Positions 6,804 through 12,149 of a stretch of 12,149 nt of DNA are shown here, in pieces. The stretch comes from an uncultured beta proteobacterium (lineage in GTDB: Bacteria; Pseudomonadota; Gammaproteobacteria; Burkholderiales; Burkholderiaceae): the NCBI GenBank assembly GCA_903892315.1, contig CAITHY010000119.1:1-12149 (forward strand), given 5' to 3'. Below the pieces are notes generated by a model that saw only the letters and a list, made by a program, of their open reading frames with translations, did not search any database and was not told the origin of the DNA. The translations under genes were made by a program, and so were the position numbers. Within the stretch, counting starts at the first letter, position 1; the number at the start of each line of letters is the position of its first letter.

Positions 6804-7727
6804 TTACTTAACGTAAGTGAGCCAAGATTTGTATTGATCATTTCTGCCGTACACCGCATCAAAATACGTTTTCTGAATTTTCTCAGTGATAGGGCCACGC
6901 TTACCATCACCAATGGTGCGATCATCTAATTCACGAATAGGAGTGACTTCAGCAGCCGTACCGGTGAAGAAGGCTTCATCAGCAGAATAGACTTCATCAC
7001 GCGTGAGGCGTTTTTCGCGAACTTCGTAACCCAGATCTTTTGCGATCTGAATGACAGAGTCACGCGTGATGCCATCCAAGCACGATGCTAGATCTGGTGT
7101 GTAAACGATGCCGTTGCGAACCATGAAAAGGTTTTCACCTGAACCTTCAGAAACATAACCCTCTGTATCAAGTAACAAAGCTTCGTCATATCCATTGGCA
7201 GTCACCTCTTGATTGGCCAAAATGGAGTTGATGTAGTAGCCCGATGCCTTGGCGCGAACAAGTGAAGAATTAACAAAGTGACGTGTAAATGAGGAGGTTT
7301 TAACCCGAATGCCTTTATTTAGGCCATCTTCACCCAAATAGGCGCCCCATTCCCAAGCGGCGATGGAGGTATGAATGGTATTGCCTTTAGGGGAAATCCC
7401 GAGTTTTTGGGAGCCGATAAAGATAATTGGGCGGATATAGCAGGCTTCGAGTTTATTACTATTAACCACATCAATAATGCCCTTGGTGATCTCTTCTGGG
7501 CTGTAAGGCATATTCATTTGAAAGATCTTAGTGCCGTTAAAAAGGCGCTTTACGTGCTCTGGGAGGCGGAAAATAGCGGTTCCCTGGGGAGTTTTATAGG
7601 CTCGGATACCCTCAAATACACCCATTCCGTAGTGCAGGCTGTGGGTTAGTACGTGAATATTGGCCTCGCGCCAAGGAATGAGCTTCCCATCAGTCCAAAT
7701 AAAGCCATCGCGGTCGGACATCGACAT
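6804..7727 (-). CDS. ilvE: Branched-chain amino acid aminotransferase
   Basis: A 307-residue class IV PLP-dependent aminotransferase (E. coli IlvE has 309). It catalyses the last reversible step in Leu, Ile and Val synthesis, moving an amino group from glutamate to the branched 2-oxo acid in the cytoplasm. The PLP lysine is Lys160 in SLVRAKASGYY, followed by the class signature YVSEGSGENLF at 191-201, with Glu194 expected to contact the pyridine nitrogen. FFTGTAAEVTPIRELD at 253-268 is the phosphate-binding region. The N-terminal HYGMGVFEGIRAY (32-44) fits IlvE rather than D-amino-acid aminotransferase or aminodeoxychorismate lyase. The ATG at 7727 has an AAGG site about 9 bases upstream. It is the first gene of the - strand cluster and divergent from pgk across 208 bases. 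I see no leader peptide rich in Leu, Ile or Val in that spacer. Confidence 0.96.
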   Translation of the reverse strand: MSMSDRDGFIWTDGKLIPWREANIHVLTHSLHYGMGVFEGIRAYKTPQGTAIFRLPEHVKRLFNGTKIFQMNMPYSPEEITKGIIDVVNSNKLEACYIRPIIFIGSQKLGISPKGNTIHTSIAAWEWGAYLGEDGLNKGIRVKTSSFTRHFVNSSLVRAKASGYYINSILANQEVTANGYDEALLLDTEGYVSEGSGENLFMVRNGIVYTPDLASCLDGITRDSVIQIAKDLGYEVREKRLTRDEVYSADEAFFTGTAAEVTPIRELDDRTIGDGKRGPITEKIQKTYFDAVYGRNDQYKSWLTYVK

Positions 7728-7892
7728 GTTCTTTACCTTTTGTGTCTATTAAGTATCTGTAAAAGCGGTTTAAGCAGGGCACTAGGCTGGCAGTTTTTGG
7801 TCTTCCGGCCTGGAATGCATTTAAGTCCTTATTGTAGAGCAGGCAGGAGAGTCTGTCGGCTTGGATCCTCGGGGTGGATGGGCAAGAGCCTT

Positions 7893-7898
7893 TAGAAT
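7893..7898 (+). promoter_or_regulatory. Candidate -10 element for pgk in the ilvE/pgk divergent spacer
   Basis: TAGAAT matches the sigma-70 -10 consensus at 5 of 6 bases and lies 37 bases before the pgk ATG. There is no acceptable -35 hexamer at 16-18 bases; the nearest, TTGGAT at 7861-7866, is 26 bases away. The call is therefore weak. The rest of the 208-base spacer (7728-7935) shows no gene, and no clear promoter for ilvE could be picked out. Confidence 0.25.
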
Positions 7899-7935
7899 GG
7901 AACATTCCCCATAAACCCCTTATTTACCCAAACTC

Positions 7936-9147
7936 ATGCCGGAATCCTTATTTAAAGTTAAGCGTTTAAGTGAATTAGCCCAATCAGGTCAGTTAAAGGG
8001 TAAGCGGGTTTTAATCCGCGCCGATTTGAATGTTCCTCAAGATGAGGCAGGCAACATTACGGAAGACACTCGCATTCGAGCATCGATGCCTGCTGTGCAG
8101 ATGTGTTTGGATGCTGGGGCAGCGGTGATGGTGACTTCGCATTTAGGTCGGCCAACCGAAGGGGAATTTAAACCGGAAGATAGTTTGGCCCCTGTAGCTG
8201 ATCGCATTGCCACTTTGCTGAATCGTAAGGTGCCTTTAATTAGCGACTGGGTGAATGGCGGCTTTGAAGTGAATCCAGGCGAGGTAGTGCTGCTGGAAAA
8301 CTGCCGATTGAATGTCGGCGAGAAAAAGAATAGCGATGAGCTTTCTAAAAAAATTGCTGCATTGTGTGATGTGTATGTCAACGATGCATTTGGAACGGCG
8401 CATCGTGCTGAAGCCACTACCTATGGTGTAGCGAAGTTCGCACCAGTCGCTTGTGCTGGCCCCTTGATGGCTGCTGAATTAGATGCGCTGAGTCGTGCAT
8501 TAGCCAGCCCAAAACGTCCCCTAGTTGCGATTGTTGCTGGATCTAAAGTGTCATCTAAGTTGACGATTCTGAAAGCGCTTTCTGAGAAGGTAGATGAACT
8601 CATTGTGGGCGGCGGCATCGCCAATACCTTTATGTTGGCCAAAGGATTACCGATTGGTAAATCCCTTGCTGAGCCCGATTTAGTAGACGAAGCAAGAGAG
8701 ATTATGGAGCTCATGGAAAAGCGTGGCGCCCATGTTCCAATTCCTGAGGATGTGGTGGTTGCTAATGAATTATCTCCATTAGCCCGCGCAAACCGCGTAC
8801 CTGCCGATCAGGTTGCGGAAGACGACATGATCCTGGATATTGGACCAAAGACTGCTGCACGTTTGTCCATCATGCTCGCTCACGCTGGCACGATTGTTTG
8901 GAATGGCCCATTAGGCGTATTTGAAATTGACCAATTTGGTGGCGGCACCAAGATGTTAGCCGCTGCGATTGCACACTCACCTGCATTCTCGATTGCTGGT
9001 GGGGGTGATACTTTGGCGGCAATTGCGAAGTACGGTATTGAGAATCAAGTGGACTACATCTCTACTGGCGGCGGCGCCTTCTTAGAATTCTTAGAAGGCA
9101 AAACTTTACCAGCCTTTGCGGTACTTGCTGAAAGAGCGAAAGACTAA
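7936..9147 (+). CDS. pgk: Phosphoglycerate kinase
   Basis: A 403-residue cytoplasmic enzyme that interconverts 1,3-bisphosphoglycerate plus ADP and 3-phosphoglycerate plus ATP in glycolysis and gluconeogenesis. N-domain substrate motifs are RADLNVP at 28-34, SHLGRP at 68-73, [12 protein letters not shown] at 121-132 and [13 protein letters not shown] at 149-161. The nucleotide domain has GSKVSSK at 202-208, VGGGIANTF at 224-232, WNGPLGVFE at 322-330 and the GGGDT phosphate loop at 355-359. It is slightly longer than E. coli Pgk (387). The ATG at 7936 lacks a visible Shine-Dalgarno sequence. The next in-frame options are non-ATG or would cut into the conserved N-terminal strand, so this start is kept. 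It is the first gene of the + strand string, and pyk follows after only 2 bases. Confidence 0.97.
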   Translation: MPESLFKVKRLSELAQSGQLKGKRVLIRADLNVPQDEAGNITEDTRIRASMPAVQMCLDAGAAVMVTSHLGRPTEGEFKPEDSLAPVADRIATLLNRKVPLISDWVNGGFEVNPGEVVLLENCRLNVGEKKNSDELSKKIAALCDVYVNDAFGTAHRAEATTYGVAKFAPVACAGPLMAAELDALSRALASPKRPLVAIVAGSKVSSKLTILKALSEKVDELIVGGGIANTFMLAKGLPIGKSLAEPDLVDEAREIMELMEKRGAHVPIPEDVVVANELSPLARANRVPADQVAEDDMILDIGPKTAARLSIMLAHAGTIVWNGPLGVFEIDQFGGGTKMLAAAIAHSPAFSIAGGGDTLAAIAKYGIENQVDYISTGGGAFLEFLEGKTLPAFAVLAERAKD

Positions 9148-9149
9148 AT

Positions 9150-10586
9150 ATGTTAAGAGCAACAAAGATCATTGCAACTCTAGGACCGGCTTCTGAAAAA
9201 CCGGAAGTCTTGCGTGACATGATTCGTGCTGGCGTGGATGTAGTGCGAATGAACTTCTCACACGGTACAGTTGCTGACCATAAAGCGCGACACGATTTAG
9301 TGCGCACTATTTCTGCTGAGGTTGGCAAAGAAGTGGGCATCATGGCTGACTTGCAGGGGCCTAAAATTCGTGTGGGTAAATTTGCAGATAGCAAAATCCT
9401 CCTGAAAGAAGGCGAAAAATTTACCCTGGATGTGGCATGTGAACTCGGTGATCAAACTAAAGTGGGTCTTGACTACAAAGAGCTGCCAGGCGATGTAAAG
9501 CCAGGCGACCGTCTTTTATTAAATGATGGCTTAGTGGTTCTTACGGTTGAGAGTGTTAGGGGGGGCGAGATTTTTACCATCGTTGAACAAGGTGGACCAC
9601 TCTCCAATAACAAAGGCATTAATCGTGCTGGCGGTGGTTTGACTGCGCCTGCATTGACCGAAAAAGATATTGCTGACTTAGACGCAGCGATCGCTATGGG
9701 TGTGGATTTCTTAGCAATCAGCTTTCCTAAGGATGGCGCTGATATGGCTTATGCCCGTAAGTTGGCTGATGCTGCTAGCGCTAAGTATGGCGTTGGCAAA
9801 GTCAGAACGATTGCTAAGGTGGAACGCGCAGAAGCGATTGAGCCTCAAGCCCTTAAAAGCATTATTGCTGAGAGTGATGGCATCATGGTTGCTCGTGGCG
9901 ATCTTGCCATTGAAGTTGGCAATGCTGCAGTGCCTGCGCTGCAAAAGCGCATGATTGCTTGGGCGCGTGAGGCGGATAAATTTACGATTACTGCTACGCA
10001 AATGATGGAGTCGATGATTAATGCTCCAGTACCAACACGTGCTGAAGTTAGTGACGTTGCTAATGCTGTATTGGATGGCACTGATGCGGTGATGTTATCG
10101 GCTGAGTCTGCTGCCGGCATGTATCCAGTACAAACCATCAAAGCAATGGCTGAGATTTGCGTTGAAGCAGAAAAGTCTGATCGCGTAAAACTGGATACCG
10201 ACTTTTTAGATCAAACCTTTACACGCATCGATCAAACGATTGCGTTAGGCGCCTTATTTACTGCGCATCATTTAAATGCGGATGCAATTGCAGCCCTGAC
10301 AGATTCAGGGTCAACCGCGATTTGGATGAGTCGTCACAATATTCACGTACCGATCTTTGCGTTGACCTCCAAGATCGCTACCCAGCGTGCCCTGAGCACT
10401 TATCGTAATGTCACTCCGATCGGTTTGGACTACACAAAAGACCGTGATACGGCATTGCAAGAGGTCGAGGCATGCTTGAAAAAAATAGGCGCCGTCAAAA
10501 CAGGTAATACCGTTGTGCTTACTTCAGGTGAGCCTATGGGTGAGCCCGGTGGTACCAATACTCTCAAGATTATTCATGTGAAGTAA
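9150..10586 (+). CDS. pyk: Pyruvate kinase
   Basis: A full-length 478-residue pyruvate kinase that makes pyruvate and ATP from phosphoenolpyruvate and ADP. The barrel carries VRMNFSHG at 32-39, ADLQGPKIRVG at 66-76, and TIAKVERAEAIE at 220-231 with catalytic Lys223 and metal ligand Glu225. It continues with GIMVARGDLAIEVG at 244-257 and the long TATQMMESM...PTRAEVSDVANAVLDGTDAVMLSAESA block at 281-321. The small B domain lies at about 70-170. The C-terminal regulatory domain ends in SGEPMGEPGGTNTLKI, consistent with an allosteric enzyme of the PykA/PykF family; the effector cannot be told. It starts 2 bases after the pgk stop, so the two are transcribed and probably translated together. Confidence 0.97.
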   Translation: MLRATKIIATLGPASEKPEVLRDMIRAGVDVVRMNFSHGTVADHKARHDLVRTISAEVGKEVGIMADLQGPKIRVGKFADSKILLKEGEKFTLDVACELGDQTKVGLDYKELPGDVKPGDRLLLNDGLVVLTVESVRGGEIFTIVEQGGPLSNNKGINRAGGGLTAPALTEKDIADLDAAIAMGVDFLAISFPKDGADMAYARKLADAASAKYGVGKVRTIAKVERAEAIEPQALKSIIAESDGIMVARGDLAIEVGNAAVPALQKRMIAWAREADKFTITATQMMESMINAPVPTRAEVSDVANAVLDGTDAVMLSAESAAGMYPVQTIKAMAEICVEAEKSDRVKLDTDFLDQTFTRIDQTIALGALFTAHHLNADAIAALTDSGSTAIWMSRHNIHVPIFALTSKIATQRALSTYRNVTPIGLDYTKDRDTALQEVEACLKKIGAVKTGNTVVLTSGEPMGEPGGTNTLKIIHVK

Positions 10587-10592
10587 TGCGCA

Positions 10593-10621
10593 TTGAAAAA
10601 GATTCAAAACAGATTTATTTT
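10593..10621 (+). promoter_or_regulatory. Candidate internal promoter upstream of fba
   Basis: The 66-base pyk-fba gap is very AT-rich. TTGAAA at 10593-10598 (5 of 6 to the -35 consensus) is 17 bases from TATTTT at 10616-10621 (4 of 6 to the -10 consensus), which would start a transcript about 25 bases before the fba ATG. No hairpin terminator is seen in this gap, so read-through from pyk is also expected. In AT-rich sequence such matches occur easily by chance. Confidence 0.3.
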
Positions 10622-10652
10622 TAACCTTATTACTATTTATTAAGAGAACATC

Positions 10653-11717
10653 ATGGCTTTAGTATCTTTAAGACAACTCTTGGATCATGCTGCTGAAAAC
10701 GGTTACGGTCTGCCAGCATTTAACGTGAACAACTTAGAGCAAGTCACGGCGATTATGGAAGCGGCAAATGAAGCTGACTCCCCAGTCATCATGCAAGCTT
10801 CAGCAGGCGCCCGTAAATATGCTGGCGAAGCATTTTTGCGTCATCTGATTTCTGCAGCGGTTGAGGCTTATCCGCATATTCCGGTGGTAATGCATCAGGA
10901 CCATGGTCAAAGCCCAGCGGTTTGTATGGCGGCAATCAAAAGCGGCTTTACCAGTGTGATGATGGATGGCTCCCTAGAGGCTGATGGTAAAACCGTTGCC
11001 AGCTATGAGTACAACGTAGATGTTTCCAAAGAAGTTGTGAAATTCTCTCACTCAATCGGAGTGACCGTTGAAGCTGAATTAGGTGTATTGGGTTCACTTG
11101 AGACTATGCAGGGCGATAAAGAAGATGGTCACGGCGCTGATGGCAAGATGACACGTGAACAGTTGCTGACCGATGTTGAGCAGGCGGCAGATTTTGTAAA
11201 AGAAACTCAGTGTGACGCTTTGGCGATTGCAATCGGTACAAGCCATGGCGCATACAAGTTTAGTAAAAAGCCAACAGGCGATATTTTGGCAATCGATCGT
11301 ATTAAAGAAATTCATGCGCGTATTCCGAATACGCATTTGGTAATGCATGGTTCTTCGAGCGTTCCACAAGAGTTGCTAGCTGAGATTCGTGAATTTGGTG
11401 GTGATATGAAAGAAACCTACGGTGTGCCTGTTGAAGAGATCCAAGAAGGCATTAAGAACGGTGTTCGTAAGATCAATATTGATACGGATATTCGGTTGGC
11501 AATGACTGGTGCGATTCGTCGTTACTTTATTGAAAATCCAAGTAAGTTTGATCCACGTGATTATTTGAAGCCAGCCCGTGAAGCTGCCAAAAAGGTCTGT
11601 ATCGCACGTTTTCAAGCCTTTGGGTCTGCTGGTCAAGCCTCCAAAATTAAGCCGATTTCTTTAGAGAAGATGGCTGAGCTATACAAGAGCGGCAAATTAA
11701 CCCAAATTGTGAAGTGA
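10653..11717 (+). CDS. fba: Class II fructose-bisphosphate aldolase (Calvin-cycle subtype)
   Basis: A 354-residue zinc-dependent aldolase that cleaves or forms fructose 1,6-bisphosphate from dihydroxyacetone phosphate and glyceraldehyde 3-phosphate. Features seen are LPAFNVNN at 20-27, VMHQDHG at 79-85 (Asp83 acid/base, His84 zinc ligand), VEAELG at 139-144, GTSHGAYKF at 195-203 (His198 ligand), and MHGSSSVPQ at 231-239 (His232 ligand). [19 protein letters not shown] at 274-292 supplies the phosphate-binding part. The length and the long C-terminal region fit the subtype first described from Calvin-cycle operons, which is also the usual glycolytic enzyme in heterotrophic Burkholderiales, so it does not by itself imply autotrophy. 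A purine-rich AAGAGAAC site lies before the ATG. purC starts 7 bases after its stop. Confidence 0.97.
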   Translation: MALVSLRQLLDHAAENGYGLPAFNVNNLEQVTAIMEAANEADSPVIMQASAGARKYAGEAFLRHLISAAVEAYPHIPVVMHQDHGQSPAVCMAAIKSGFTSVMMDGSLEADGKTVASYEYNVDVSKEVVKFSHSIGVTVEAELGVLGSLETMQGDKEDGHGADGKMTREQLLTDVEQAADFVKETQCDALAIAIGTSHGAYKFSKKPTGDILAIDRIKEIHARIPNTHLVMHGSSSVPQELLAEIREFGGDMKETYGVPVEEIQEGIKNGVRKINIDTDIRLAMTGAIRRYFIENPSKFDPRDYLKPAREAAKKVCIARFQAFGSAGQASKIKPISLEKMAELYKSGKLTQIVK

Positions 11718-11724
11718 TTTAAAC

Positions 11725-12149
11725 ATGCCTGCTTTGTACGCTACCTCTATTAAGTCATTGCCTTTGCTGTCTAAAGGCAAGGTGCGTGATGTTTATGCAT
11801 TAGATGACGACAAGTTATTGATGATTACTACCGACCGTCTTTCAGCTTTTGACGTGGTGATGGGTGAGCCTATTCCTGAGAAGGGTGTAGTTCTCAATCA
11901 AATGGCTAATTTTTGGTTTGATAAATTAGCTGCAGTGATCCCCAACCATTTAACTGGCATTGATCCAGCTACCGTAGTGGCGGCAGATGAGGTTAGCCAA
12001 GTCAAAGGTCGTGCAGTAGTTGCTAAACGCTTAAAGCCTATTTTGGTTGAAGCAGTGGTACGTGGTTATCTAGCTGGTAGTGGCTGGAAAGACTATAAAG
12101 AAACTGGCAAGGTTTGCGGCATTGCTCTACCGGAGGGTTTGGAGAATGC
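11725..12149 (+). CDS. purC: Phosphoribosylaminoimidazole-succinocarboxamide synthase, 3' end missing
   Basis: The first 141 codons of SAICAR synthetase, still open at the right edge. It joins aspartate to CAIR with ATP hydrolysis in de novo purine synthesis. The visible ATP-grasp-like N-terminal part contains SKGKVRDVY at about 17-25 (nucleotide-binding loop), [17 protein letters not shown] starting near residue 40, and [17 protein letters not shown] at about 110-126 followed by [10 protein letters not shown]. These match the roughly 290-300-residue yeast Ade1-like form rather than the short E. coli form, as far as the N-terminus can tell. The start ATG is 7 bases after the fba stop with no strong Shine-Dalgarno sequence, so expression probably depends on the upstream transcript. 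In related Burkholderiales purE and purK often follow; they are outside the window. Confidence 0.95.
   Translation, partial: MPALYATSIKSLPLLSKGKVRDVYALDDDKLLMITTDRLSAFDVVMGEPIPEKGVVLNQMANFWFDKLAAVIPNHLTGIDPATVVAADEVSQVKGRAVVAKRLKPILVEAVVRGYLAGSGWKDYKETGKVCGIALPEGLEN

Noticed and set aside
7782..7813. Imperfect 9-bp stem with a 14-base loop in the ilvE/pgk spacer
   Set aside because: It needs two G-U pairs on the + strand and becomes mismatched on the - strand, has no U-tract, and is not placed where a terminator is needed; likely chance.
7690..7905. 71-codon - strand open frame in the ilvE/pgk spacer, considered as an ilvE leader peptide
   Set aside because: It runs into ilvE in another frame and has no run of Leu, Ile or Val codons, so it does not look like an attenuator leader or a real gene.
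10653..11717. Evidence for a Calvin-cycle operon from the aldolase subtype
   Set aside because: No RuBisCO, phosphoribulokinase or cbbR gene is present, and this aldolase subtype is common in heterotrophic beta-proteobacteria.
1..12149. CRISPR arrays, insertion sequences, tRNA or rRNA genes, toxin-antitoxin or phage-defence genes
   Set aside because: I looked for regular repeats, transposase-like frames, tRNA-like folds and defence-type motifs in the spacers and frames and saw none.

Overview
The window looks like chromosomal DNA of a beta-proteobacterium of the Burkholderiaceae, most likely Polynucleobacter or a close relative. The reasons are moderate GC content (the block 8221-8280 counts to about 48 %), a pgk-pyk-fba-purC gene string of the type known in Burkholderiales, a class II aldolase of the long 'Calvin-cycle' subtype, and a compact layout with very short intergenic gaps. 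This is inference from gene content and order; no database comparison was possible.

Left part (1 to about 2240). Two integral-membrane acyltransferase-3 family genes lie in tandem on the + strand: the 3' part of a fucose-4-O-acetylase-like gene that runs in from the left edge, and a complete OafA-like gene. They are visibly more AT-rich than the rest (1501-1560 counts to about 33 % GC), as is usual for the edge of a variable surface-polysaccharide (O-antigen or exopolysaccharide) locus.

Middle part (2241 to 7727). moaC (molybdenum cofactor synthesis, - strand) stands head to head with a periplasmic M48 metalloprotease with a repeat-rich C-terminal region (BepA-like, + strand), only 23 bases apart. 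The protease converges on a five-gene - strand cluster and overlaps its last gene by 4 bases. In transcription order the cluster is ilvE (branched-chain aminotransferase), a 62-residue CHCC zinc-finger protein, waaF (LPS heptosyltransferase II), an NTF2/SnoaL-like protein and a conserved hypothetical protein. A perfect 10-bp hairpin without a U-tract sits between the zinc-finger gene and waaF.

Right part (7728 to 12149). A 208-base divergent spacer separates ilvE from the + strand string pgk, pyk, fba and purC (truncated by the right edge). The first three are lower-glycolysis and gluconeogenesis enzymes. purC starts 7 bases after fba and begins a purine-synthesis segment.

Overall this is mostly ordinary core-genome housekeeping with the margin of an accessory polysaccharide region at the left. 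I found no convincing undescribed system. The most useful second looks are the acyltransferase pair, the zinc-finger/waaF hairpin and the extreme packing of moaC, the protease and the hypothetical gene.
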